From: VRUE01 sp963703335
Lineage (GTDB): Bacteria; Actinomycetota; Thermoleophilia; Solirubrobacterales; 70-9
Direction: 5' to 3'
DNA length: 64,000 nt
Assembly: GCA_963703335.1 (NCBI GenBank)
Contig: OY969812.1
Coordinates: 682,001 to 746,000 of the forward strand
How positions within the stretch are numbered: the first letter of the stretch is position 1; each line of letters opens with the position of its first letter. Shown one piece after another: positions 1 through 7,668 of the stretch. A program made the translations under genes and the position numbers. The notes under the pieces are model-generated. The model made no database searches and was not told where the DNA came from. It saw only the letters and a program-made list of their open reading frames with translations.

Positions 1-1
1 C

Positions 2-694
2 ATGGCGGTGATGGCCGAAGGCAGCTTCCCCTTCGGCGCCGTCGGCCTCGTCCATGTCGAGAACCGCATCAGCCAGCACCGCCGCATCGGCCTCGACGAG
101 GAGCTGACTGTCACGGTCAAGCCGACCAAGCTCCGGCCTCATCCCAAGGGCCGCACCTTCAGCCTGCAGACCAAGGTCAAGTCCAGCAACCGAATCGTCT
201 GGGAGTCCACCAGCACAATGCTCCGCCGCGGCAGCGGGGACGAAGCCGACCCGAAGGCCAATAAATCCGAACTGCATCAAATTTCCGGTCTAGCAGGTAG
301 AGAATTTGATGCAGTTCGCGAGGACGAGGTCGCGAACGCCGAGTGGAAGCTCGGTGGGGATCTGGGGCGGCGGTATGCGGCCGTTTCGGGGGATCGGAAT
401 CCGATCCACATGCACGCTTGGACGGCGAAGCCCCTTGGCTTCCCGCGGGCGATCGCACACGGGATGTGGACCAAGGCGCGCTGCTTGGCGGCGATCGAGA
501 ATCGCTTGCCAGACGCCTTTCAGGTTGACGTTCGCTTTCGCAAGCCGATCCTGCTCCCGGGCCGGGTCGAGTTCGCCAGCAGCTCGCAGGACGAAGACAT
601 CGAATTCGCGGTGCGCGACGCAAAGCGCGGCACACCGCACCTCGACGGCCGCGTGGTGCCGCTCGAGGCCAAATCCAAAGACGGGAGGAAGTAG
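2..694 (+). CDS. MaoC-like (hot-dog fold) dehydratase, 5' end cut by window edge
   Basis: This is the C-terminal part of a MaoC/hydratase-type protein. The reading frame is open to the window edge and the first visible residues are mid-domain, so the true start lies upstream. The second hot-dog domain carries the hydratase motif GDRNPIH (about residues 130-136 of the visible part) and the downstream PRAIAHGMW segment, which is typical of enoyl-CoA hydratase/FAS-type dehydratases acting on CoA or ACP thioesters. The gene ends two bases before an acyl-CoA dehydrogenase gene, so the two are probably co-transcribed in fatty-acid breakdown or modification. Residues about 90-106 come from an inserted palindromic element (269-317) lying in the linker between the two domains. 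The family is clear; the exact substrate is unknown. Confidence 0.8.
   Translation: MAVMAEGSFPFGAVGLVHVENRISQHRRIGLDEELTVTVKPTKLRPHPKGRTFSLQTKVKSSNRIVWESTSTMLRRGSGDEADPKANKSELHQISGLAGREFDAVREDEVANAEWKLGGDLGRRYAAVSGDRNPIHMHAWTAKPLGFPRAIAHGMWTKARCLAAIENRLPDAFQVDVRFRKPILLPGRVEFASSSQDEDIEFAVRDAKRGTPHLDGRVVPLEAKSKDGRK
269..317. repeat. 49-bp palindromic element inside a coding gene (copy 1)
   Basis: A perfect 16-bp inverted repeat (268-283 against 303-318; arm CGAACTGCATCAAATT) encloses a 19-base loop containing TAGCAGGTAG. The element lies in frame within the MaoC-like gene and is translated there as ELHQIS...EFDAVR. A second copy, also 49 bp and with the same arms and loop core, is at 8697-8745. 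It is read in another frame there, so conservation is at the DNA level. No other copy was seen in the window. Confidence 0.85.
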
Positions 695-696
695 AG

Positions 697-2034
697 ATGC
701 CCACCTCAACTGAGGAGAAGGGAGTGGCCGAGCGCAGCATGGGCCTGGGCCTGCGCTGGCTCAACAGGCTGGCCGGCTCGGACCTGCTCGACCGCATCCG
801 CATCCGCAAACAGGTCGAGCGCGCGCTCTTCACCGGCACCAAGAACGGCTTCCGCTCGGCAACTGCCGCCGGGCGCAGCTTCAAGGCCGCCCAGAAACTG
901 ACCGGCCCGGCTCGCCAGGTGCCGAGCAAGCCGCGCAGTCTCTTCGACATCACCCCCGACGACGAGCAGCAGATGCTGCAGGAAGGCGTGCGCGACTTCG
1001 CCGAGGCGAAGCTGCGGCCCGCAGCAAAGCAGGCCGACTTCGACAAGTCCACACCGATTGAGCTGATCGACCAAGCGAACGAGCTCGGCATCAACATGCT
1101 CGGCGTCCCCGAGGAGCTCGGCGGCGTCATGCACGAGCAGGCCGCGGTGACTAGCGTGCTGATCGGCGAGGCGCTCGCCCATGGCGACATGGGCATCGCC
1201 TACGCGGCGCTCGCCCCCGGCGCGGTCGCAACCGCGATCGGCCACTGGGGCACGCCCGAGCAGGAGGCGACCTACCTGCCCGCCTTCACCGGCGAGGACA
1301 CGCCAGCGGCGGCGTTGGCGATCCTCGAGCCGCGGCCGCTGTTCGATCCGCTGAAACTGGAGACGACGGCGCGCAAGGATGGCGGGGACTGGGTTCTCAG
1401 CGGCACCAAGTCGCTGCTCGCCCGGCCCTCCGAGTGTGAGCTCTTCGTCGTCGCCGCCGAGGCCGAGGATCTCGGCCCGGCGCTCTTCGTGATCGAGTCC
1501 GGGACGTCCGGCCTCACGGTCGAAGAGGAGCCGGCGATGGGGCTGCGCCCCGCAGCCACCGGGCGCCTGCTGATCGAGGACGTGAAGCTGCCCGCCGCCG
1601 CCCTGATGGGCGAGGGCAAGCGCGAGGACTACGTCGAGTGCGTGCAGCGCGCCCGCATCGCCTGGTGCTCACTCGCGGTCGGTACTGCCGAGGCGACGCT
1701 CGACTACGTCAAGCAGTACGTCAACGAGCGCGTCGCCTTCGGCGAACCGATCTCCAACCGCCAGGGCGTCGCCTTCGCCGTCTCGGACATCGGCATCGAG
1801 TCCGAAGGCATGCGGCTCGCCACCTACCGCGCGGCCAGCCGCGCCGACCAGGGGCAGGATTTCGCCCGTGAGACGGCGATGGCCCGCCGGCTCTGCGCCC
1901 AGAAGGGCATGCAGATCGGCTCCGAAGGGGTGCAGCTGCTCGGCGGTCACGGCTTCGTCAAGGAGCACCCGGTCGAGCGCTGGTACCGCGACCTCCGTGC
2001 TGCGGGCGTGATGGAGGGCGCCCTGCTCGTCTAG
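697..2034 (+). CDS. acyl-CoA dehydrogenase family protein (1)
   Basis: The 445-residue product belongs to the flavin-dependent acyl-CoA dehydrogenase family, which oxidises acyl-CoA thioesters to enoyl-CoA. It has an N-terminal extension of about 80 residues before the usual start of the fold. The middle domain contains the GLRPAATGRLLIEDV stretch, and the C-terminal helical domain contains VGTAEATLDYVKQYV and LGGHGFVKEHPVERWYRD, typical of FadE-like members. The ATG follows a good ribosome site (GGGAGG at 684-689) that overlaps the end of the upstream MaoC-like gene, and a second acyl-CoA dehydrogenase follows after 29 bases. The two may form a heteromeric enzyme, as in actinobacterial FadE pairs; this is inferred from adjacency only. 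Confidence 0.88.
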   Translation: MPTSTEEKGVAERSMGLGLRWLNRLAGSDLLDRIRIRKQVERALFTGTKNGFRSATAAGRSFKAAQKLTGPARQVPSKPRSLFDITPDDEQQMLQEGVRDFAEAKLRPAAKQADFDKSTPIELIDQANELGINMLGVPEELGGVMHEQAAVTSVLIGEALAHGDMGIAYAALAPGAVATAIGHWGTPEQEATYLPAFTGEDTPAAALAILEPRPLFDPLKLETTARKDGGDWVLSGTKSLLARPSECELFVVAAEAEDLGPALFVIESGTSGLTVEEEPAMGLRPAATGRLLIEDVKLPAAALMGEGKREDYVECVQRARIAWCSLAVGTAEATLDYVKQYVNERVAFGEPISNRQGVAFAVSDIGIESEGMRLATYRAASRADQGQDFARETAMARRLCAQKGMQIGSEGVQLLGGHGFVKEHPVERWYRDLRAAGVMEGALLV

Positions 2035-2063
2035 CGCCAAGCGCTTAGAGCTGAAAGGAAGCC

Positions 2064-3278
2064 ATGATCAATCTCGAGATACCCAAGAAGTTCAAGCCCC
2101 TCGCCAGTCAGGCGAACCAAGTCGCGACCGAGGTCTTCAGGCCGATCTCACGCAAGTACGACGAGGCCGAGCACTCCTATCCCAAGGAGCTCGACATGCT
2201 CGCCTCGCTGATCGACGGCATGAACGAGGGGAGCGACATCGGCGGCGCCGGGGCAGCCGGCGTGCGCCGCGAGTCAAACGGCGACGCCGACGCGGGCAAC
2301 CGCAACGGCTCCAACCTCTCCACCGTGCTCGGCATCATCGAGCTCTGCTGGGGCGACGTCGGCCTGCTGCTCTCGATGCCCCGCCAGGGCCTCGGCAACT
2401 CGGCGATCGCCTCGGTGGCGAGCGACGAGCAGCTGAAGCAGTACGGCGGCAAATGGGCGGCAATGGCGATCACCGAGCCCGAGGCAGGCTCCGACTCGGC
2501 AGCGATCCGCACTACAGCCGACCTCAGCGGCGACGAGTACGTGCTCAACGGCGAGAAGATCTTCGTCACCTCGGGCGATCGCGCCGACCTGATCGTGGTC
2601 TGGGCAACGCTCGACCGCAAAGTGGGCCGGGCGGCGATCAAGTCGTTCATCGTCGAGCGCGACAACCCCGGCTTGAAGCTCGACCGGCTCGAGCACAAGC
2701 TCGGCATCCGTGCCTCCGACACGGCCAACTTCACCCTGCAGAACTGCCGGGTGCCGAAGGAGGCGCTGCTCGGTGATCCGGAGATCAACACCAAGCAGGG
2801 CTTCGGCGGCGCGATGCAGACCTTCGACAACACGCGGCCGCTGGTCGCGGCGATGGCGGTCGGCGTCGCCCGTGCCTCGCTCGAGGAGACGCGCAAGCGA
2901 CTCGAGGAGGCGGGCGTCGAGATCGACTACGACACGCCGGCGCTCTCCCAATCCGCTGCCGCAGCCCGCTACCTCGAAATGGAGTCCGACTACGAGGCGG
3001 CCCACCTGCTCACCCTGCAGGCGGCCTGGATGGCTGACAACGGCAAGCCGAACTCGCTGCAGGCCTCGATGGCGAAGGCGAAGGCGGGACGCACCTGCGT
3101 CGACGTCGCCCTCGGCTGCGTCGAGCTCTGCGGCGCCATCGGTTACGGCGAGAACGAGCTGCTCGAGAAGTGGGCGCGGGACGCGAAGATTCTCGACATC
3201 TTCGAGGGGACTCAGCAGATCCAACTGCTCATCGTCGCGCGGCAGTTGCTGGGGAAGAGCTCGAGCGAACTGCGGTAG
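2064..3278 (+). CDS. acyl-CoA dehydrogenase family protein (2)
   Basis: This 404-residue acyl-CoA dehydrogenase has both family signatures. AMAITEPEAGSDSAA forms the flavin/substrate loop. RDAKILDIFEGTQQIQ carries the glutamate (in FEGTQ) that usually acts as catalytic base. Length matches the family. GAAAGGAAG sits just before the ATG. It follows the first dehydrogenase closely and in the same direction, so it is probably the last gene of a MaoC/acyl-CoA dehydrogenase operon. The likely role is fatty acyl-CoA or branched acyl-CoA oxidation; chain-length preference cannot be read from the sequence. Confidence 0.92.
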   Translation: MINLEIPKKFKPLASQANQVATEVFRPISRKYDEAEHSYPKELDMLASLIDGMNEGSDIGGAGAAGVRRESNGDADAGNRNGSNLSTVLGIIELCWGDVGLLLSMPRQGLGNSAIASVASDEQLKQYGGKWAAMAITEPEAGSDSAAIRTTADLSGDEYVLNGEKIFVTSGDRADLIVVWATLDRKVGRAAIKSFIVERDNPGLKLDRLEHKLGIRASDTANFTLQNCRVPKEALLGDPEINTKQGFGGAMQTFDNTRPLVAAMAVGVARASLEETRKRLEEAGVEIDYDTPALSQSAAAARYLEMESDYEAAHLLTLQAAWMADNGKPNSLQASMAKAKAGRTCVDVALGCVELCGAIGYGENELLEKWARDAKILDIFEGTQQIQLLIVARQLLGKSSSELR

Positions 3279-3284
3279 GTGGTG

Positions 3285-3302
3285 AGGGGCACCCCGGCCC
3301 CT
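3285..3302. terminator. short GC hairpin between convergent genes
   Basis: AGGGGC-ACCCCG-GCCCCT forms a six-base-pair stem followed by a short T-rich stretch. It lies between the end of the acyl-CoA dehydrogenase operon and the convergent ATPase gene, where a terminator is expected. Confidence 0.45.
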
Positions 3303-3316
3303 TTCTCGAACCGGAA

Positions 3317-4468
3317 TCAGTCGGGATAGACCCCGTCTATGTTCGCTCGTAGCCACTCAGCGAGAAAAGGTTCTGAGATTCGGTAAGCGCCGCCCTCTCC
3401 CTTCACCAGTTCACGCTTCGTCAGCGCAGTTAGGGCCTTCTGCACGTTGGTGACAGGGGGCAGGCTGTGGCGGTCGCGATAGGCGGCGCTAAAGGGGTGG
3501 CCGGGTTCGCGCGCGAGGGCCCGCAGAACCTGCTTCTGCACCGCCGACGCGCCATCCCAGAGCAGGCTGAAATGGGCATGCTCTGAGCGCAGCACGGCGG
3601 CAATCGCCCTCTCCAGGCGCTCTGGCGTCGCAACTTCATCCTCAGGGGTCTGCTCCCAAAGGGAGTAGCAGAGCTCCTGCGTGGCGTAGGGGTGGCCGCC
3701 GGTGCGGGCCAGGATCTCTCCGACGACGTCGTCCTCCACCGCTCTACCCCCGCCGTGAAAGCGATCGACGATGAAGGCGGCGAAGGGCTCGGCTGGGATC
3801 ATCCCCAGCTCCATCGACTTGGCGCTGCGCCAGAACGGCTCGTTAGCGTCGTTGAAGATGCGCTTCATGATGTGGTGCTTGCTGCCCAAGTAGACATGGG
3901 CGACCTCGGGCTGGCGCTGGAAGACCGCGCGCAGGAGCTTGGGCAGGCCGCGGTCGATGTCGTCGATCTCCTGGAACTCGTCCATCACCAGCGCAACCTG
4001 TCGGCCCCTGGCGCTGCCGAGCTCGGCCGGAAGCTCCAACAGCCTCTCCAGGGTGGCGTCGATCTCGGCCGACCGCTGGCCGATGCCAAAACCGAAGGAG
4101 AAGCTCCCGTCGTCGGGGTTGACGTTGATTGTGGGCTGAACGCGAAGGCCTCGGAATGGCGCGAGCGCTTTCTCCCGCACTCGCTCCAAGGGAGAGGCGA
4201 TCTGCTCGTAGATCGACTTGGCCAGCGCCGCGGCGAGGCTCTCCTTGGTCGGCGTGGTCATCAAGTCAACCTGCGCCACAAGCACCCGATCGGCGGCAAG
4301 GGCATGCGCCGCGCGCCAGACCAGCGAGGACTTGCCACAGCGGCGCGGCGCGAAGACGACGACGTCCTGCCCATTGCGGATATCGCTCGTTAGCTCGGCA
4401 AGCTCACTTTCGCGATCGGCGAAGGAGTCGTCGAGTGCGAGCGCACCGAAGCTGAAGGGATTGGTCAT
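3317..4468 (-). CDS. P-loop ATPase of the AAA (archaeal-ATPase/AAA_16) type with C-terminal winged helix
   Basis: The 383-residue product has Walker A (APRRCGKSS, about residues 40-48), Walker B (VALVMDEFQEID) and a C-terminal region (SAVQKQVLRAL... to the end) that looks like a winged-helix DNA-binding domain ending in RISEPFLAEWLR. This architecture matches the ATPase families often described as orphan AAA ATPases of mobile or archaeal origin, related to STAND and Orc/Cdc6-like proteins. No partner gene is adjacent. Its upstream region is far more AT-rich than the rest of the window and holds palindromes that may bind the protein itself. Molecular function is unknown; toxin-antitoxin, defence or transcription roles are possible. 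Confidence 0.8.
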   Translation of the reverse strand: MTNPFSFGALALDDSFADRESELAELTSDIRNGQDVVVFAPRRCGKSSLVWRAAHALAADRVLVAQVDLMTTPTKESLAAALAKSIYEQIASPLERVREKALAPFRGLRVQPTINVNPDDGSFSFGFGIGQRSAEIDATLERLLELPAELGSARGRQVALVMDEFQEIDDIDRGLPKLLRAVFQRQPEVAHVYLGSKHHIMKRIFNDANEPFWRSAKSMELGMIPAEPFAAFIVDRFHGGGRAVEDDVVGEILARTGGHPYATQELCYSLWEQTPEDEVATPERLERAIAAVLRSEHAHFSLLWDGASAVQKQVLRALAREPGHPFSAAYRDRHSLPPVTNVQKALTALTKRELVKGEGGAYRISEPFLAEWLRANIDGVYPD

Positions 4469-4490
4469 TCTCTAGCCTTTATATACCTAA

Positions 4491-4575
4491 AGGTATTATA
4501 CCTGTAAATATATTAACTGCAGGGGCGGAGCTGGGACTGTCTTATACGAATAAGTATTATACTTATCAGTATAAG
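4491..4575. promoter_or_regulatory. AT-rich palindrome cluster upstream of the AAA ATPase
   Basis: Two related palindromes occur: AGGTATTATACCT (4491-4503) and ATAAGTATTATACTTAT (4550-4566). They share the core GTATTATAC. The second is nested inside outer arms CTTATAC (4541-4547) and GTATAAG (4569-4575). The stretch is strikingly AT-rich for this genome and separates the divergent ATPase and acyl-CoA synthetase genes, so it probably contains promoters with operators. The binding protein is unknown. Confidence 0.6.
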
Positions 4576-4642
4576 GAACAGATGCCCCGCGCTCTACGCC
4601 GTTTCTCTATAAGTCCAGATCCGCAATGAGGGTCCCCCTGCC

Positions 4643-6118
4643 ATGAACTTCATCGAGGATGTCCTCGAGCGATCACCGGCCTCGCGGCTGGGGATCGTCG
4701 CGGTCGATGGGGAGGGCAACCGCCGCGACTGGCACTTCGGCGAACTGATCGCTTGCTCGGCCGGGCTTTCGGGTGCCCTCGCAGCGCGCGGGGTGCGACG
4801 CGGCGACGTGGTGATGACGCTGGTGGGGAATCGGATCGAGTGGGTGCTTTCGCTGCTGGCATGCTGGCGCATGGGGGCAGTGGCACTGCCTTGCAGCACA
4901 CAGCTGCGGCGGCAGGATCTGGCGTTGCGGGTGGCCGCGGCAAATCCGAAGCTCTGCGTGGGCGAGGACGCGCTTCTCGCTGAGCTTCCCGACGGGGTCG
5001 CGACGATGACGATGAACGAGGTTGCCGCAGCGCTCGATGAGGACCTACCGCAGGAGACACCAGCCCCAGTCGAAGCAATGGAACCTGAGGACCCCGCCCT
5101 GATCGTCTTCACCTCCGGCACCACCGGCGAGCCCCGCGGCGTCGTCCACGCCTACCGCTACCTGCTCGGCCAGCGGGCCCAAGCGGAGCACTGGCTCGGC
5201 TCGCGCAAGGGCGAGCTGGTCTGGTGCACGACGGCAACCGGCTGGTCGAAGTCGGCGCGCAACGTCTTTCTCGCACCCTGGCTGACTGGCGCTGCGGCGG
5301 TGATCCACGACGGCCGCTTCGACCCTGCCGAGCGGCTCGACTTCGCCGATGCGCTCGGCGTCAACGTGCTCTGCCAGGCGCCAACCGAGTACCGCATGCT
5401 GGCGAAGCGAACGGCGCTGCGGCCGGCTCCCTCCCTGCGTCGCATGGTTTCCGCCGGCGAGCCGCTCGAGGTTGAGACGATCGATGCTTTCCGCGCCCAG
5501 ATGGACGGGCTGGAGCCGGCCGACGGCTACGGCCAGACCGAGACGGGCCACATCAGCGGCAACCTCGCCGGCGAGCCGGTCCGCCACGGCTCGATGGGCA
5601 AACCCCTGCCCGGTCTCGAGATCCGCATCGTTCCCGCGGGCGAGGACCGCACCGAGGGATCGGTGGCCGGCGAACTGCAGCTGCGCGCCGCCTCCTCCCC
5701 GACCTTCTTCTCTCGCTACCTCGACGGCGAGCGCTTCGCGGGCGAGTGGTGGCCAACAGGCGATTTGGTCCGCCAGGACGAAGACGGCTACCTCTACTTC
5801 GAGGGCCGCGACGACGACATCATCCTTTCCTCCGGCTACCGGATCGGCCCCTTCGAGGTTGAGTCAGCGCTGCTCTCCCACCCCGCCGTCGCCGAGGCGG
5901 CCGCCGTCGCCGCCCCCCACCCCGAGCGCGGCTCCGTCGTGCGCGCGATCGTCGTCCCGCGCGATCGCGGGCCCAGCGACGAGTTGGCTCGCGAGCTACA
6001 GGAGCACTGCAAGCGCGAGACCGCGCCATACAAGTTCCCCCGCATCATCGAGTTCGCCACCGAGCTGCCGAAGACGAGCAGCGGCAAGATCAAGCGGGCG
6101 CAGTTGCGCGAGAGCTAG
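4643..6118 (+). CDS. AMP-forming acyl-CoA synthetase
   Basis: This 491-residue adenylate-forming enzyme activates a carboxylic acid with ATP and CoA. It has the P-loop FTSGTTGEPRG (about residues 155-165), the YGQTETG adenine-binding motif, the GDLVRQDEDGYLYFEGRDDDII hinge region and the C-terminal catalytic lysine in LPKTSSGKIKR. The best match by motif layout is the acetyl/medium-chain AcsM-like group. It stands alone in the forward direction and abuts tail-to-tail with the cyclic-di-GMP gene, sharing the stop region. A role in fatty-acid activation fits the acyl-CoA dehydrogenases upstream, though they are not in one operon. Confidence 0.9.
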   Translation: MNFIEDVLERSPASRLGIVAVDGEGNRRDWHFGELIACSAGLSGALAARGVRRGDVVMTLVGNRIEWVLSLLACWRMGAVALPCSTQLRRQDLALRVAAANPKLCVGEDALLAELPDGVATMTMNEVAAALDEDLPQETPAPVEAMEPEDPALIVFTSGTTGEPRGVVHAYRYLLGQRAQAEHWLGSRKGELVWCTTATGWSKSARNVFLAPWLTGAAAVIHDGRFDPAERLDFADALGVNVLCQAPTEYRMLAKRTALRPAPSLRRMVSAGEPLEVETIDAFRAQMDGLEPADGYGQTETGHISGNLAGEPVRHGSMGKPLPGLEIRIVPAGEDRTEGSVAGELQLRAASSPTFFSRYLDGERFAGEWWPTGDLVRQDEDGYLYFEGRDDDIILSSGYRIGPFEVESALLSHPAVAEAAAVAAPHPERGSVVRAIVVPRDRGPSDELARELQEHCKRETAPYKFPRIIEFATELPKTSSGKIKRAQLRES

Positions 6119-7518
6119 AGCGCCTCGGCGACGTCGACCGGGCGGCCCAGGTGGTAGCCCTGAGCCATGTCGACGCCGTATTCGCGCAGCATCTGCGCGG
6201 TGACGTCGTCCTGCACGTACTCGGCAATCGTCGTCTTGCCAAGCCCGCGGGCAATCTGGACGATCGCCTGGACCGTGAGCTGGTCGGCGTCGCTGTTGGG
6301 CATGTCACGGATGAAGGAGCCGTCGATCTTGATCAGGTCGAAGGGGATGCTCTTCAGGTAGTGGAAGGGACCGAAGCCGGCACCGTAATCGTCGATCGCG
6401 ACCTGGCAGCCGAACTCGGTGATGCGGTCGGCGAAGCCGGCAGCGGCTTCGTAGTTGTGGACGGGCGCGGTCTCGGTGATCTCGAAGGTGCAGCGCGCCG
6501 GGTCGGCCTCGCCCTCGTCGAGGCGACGCTCGATGAATTCGAGCACCGAGAGGTCGGCGACCGAGGCGCCGGAGAGGTTGACGTGCAGCGAGACCGGCGC
6601 ACCGTCCTGCTCGCGCTGGGCAAGCAGCTCGAGCGCCTGAACGACGACCCAACGGTCCAGCTCCTGCACCATGCCCGAGCGCTCGGCGGCCTCGATGAAG
6701 GAGGCCGCCGGCAGCAGCTCGCCGTTCTCGCCGGTCATCCGCAGCAGCAGCTCATAACGTTCGATCCCGCCCGAGGCAAGACTGCGGATCGGTTGTGTGT
6801 GCAGGCTGAGGCGGTCGTGGGTAAGCGCGTCGCGGATCCGGGCGCTGGTCGTCTGGCGGCGGAGCTGTTGGCGCTGCGGCTCTGTCGGGTCCTGAAAAAG
6901 GGCGATCTGGTTGCGTCCCTCTTCCTTCGCCCGGTACATCGCCTGATCGGCGGCGACCAGGATCGCCTCTGCACCGATCCCGCGCTCGCCGCCAAACATC
7001 GTGATTCCGACGCTGATCGTCGCCTGCTCGGTATCGAGCCCGGCCGCCGCGTCCTCGGCGACCTGGGCGCGCAGGTCCTCGCCCAGCTGCAGGGCACCGG
7101 CCGTGTCACTTTGCGGCATCAGCACGGCAAACTCATCGCCGGAGAGGCGGGCGACGATGTCGGTCGTCCGCACCCGCTCGCGCATAATCGCGGCGACGTG
7201 GCGGATCAGGTTGTCGCCGGCGTGATGGCCCAAGCTGTCGTTGATCGCCTTGAGGCCGTCGATGTCAATGATCATCACCGCGCCCTGCCCGCCGTAGCGG
7301 GCGGTGAAGGAGACGTACTGGTCCAGCTCGGCGCGGAAGCGCCGGCGGTCAAGCAGGCCGGTAAGCGAGTCGTGGTCGGCGATGTAGCGCAGCTCGGCCT
7401 CGGTCTTTTCGGCCTTGGCAAGCGCTTCGTCGAGGACCTTGCGGTCATCCGGCTCTAGTTTGGCGAGCACCGACTCGATCGCCGGATCGCTCTGGATCGG
7501 GAACTCTTCTGTCGCCAC
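6115..7518 (-). CDS. GGDEF-EAL domain cyclic-di-GMP protein
   Basis: The 467-residue protein combines a diguanylate cyclase domain (about residues 45-200) with an EAL phosphodiesterase domain (about 225-467). The cyclase signature reads SGDEF (126-130), a permitted variant of GGDEF. Exactly five residues before it is RTTD (117-120), matching the product-inhibition I-site RxxD. The EAL domain has ELL in place of EAL but keeps NLSG, EITET, IDDYGAGF, KIDGSFI and the terminal QGYHLGRP, so phosphodiesterase activity is plausible. There is no membrane segment and no PAS or GAF domain; the first 45 residues look helical. Which activity dominates cannot be told from sequence. Confidence 0.9.
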   Translation of the reverse strand: MATEEFPIQSDPAIESVLAKLEPDDRKVLDEALAKAEKTEAELRYIADHDSLTGLLDRRRFRAELDQYVSFTARYGGQGAVMIIDIDGLKAINDSLGHHAGDNLIRHVAAIMRERVRTTDIVARLSGDEFAVLMPQSDTAGALQLGEDLRAQVAEDAAAGLDTEQATISVGITMFGGERGIGAEAILVAADQAMYRAKEEGRNQIALFQDPTEPQRQQLRRQTTSARIRDALTHDRLSLHTQPIRSLASGGIERYELLLRMTGENGELLPAASFIEAAERSGMVQELDRWVVVQALELLAQREQDGAPVSLHVNLSGASVADLSVLEFIERRLDEGEADPARCTFEITETAPVHNYEAAAGFADRITEFGCQVAIDDYGAGFGPFHYLKSIPFDLIKIDGSFIRDMPNSDADQLTVQAIVQIARGLGKTTIAEYVQDDVTAQMLREYGVDMAQGYHLGRPVDVAEAL

Positions 7519-7668
7519 TTACTGAAGTTAGAACTTTCCGCGGCGGTTCGGATCGGCTCCCAGGCGTGAGTCCACTGAATGCGTACGAATTTCATCTACC
7601 GGCTATTGCCAAAAGTTGGCCTGTTCGGGTCGGGCGGTGTTTTCTCAGTCCGCGGGTAGTGTGAGCCC

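Noticed and set aside
2710..3285. Long Arg/Ser-rich plus-strand frame overlapping the second acyl-CoA dehydrogenase
   Set aside because: Composition is typical of a shifted frame in high-GC coding DNA; the dehydrogenase frame has all family motifs.
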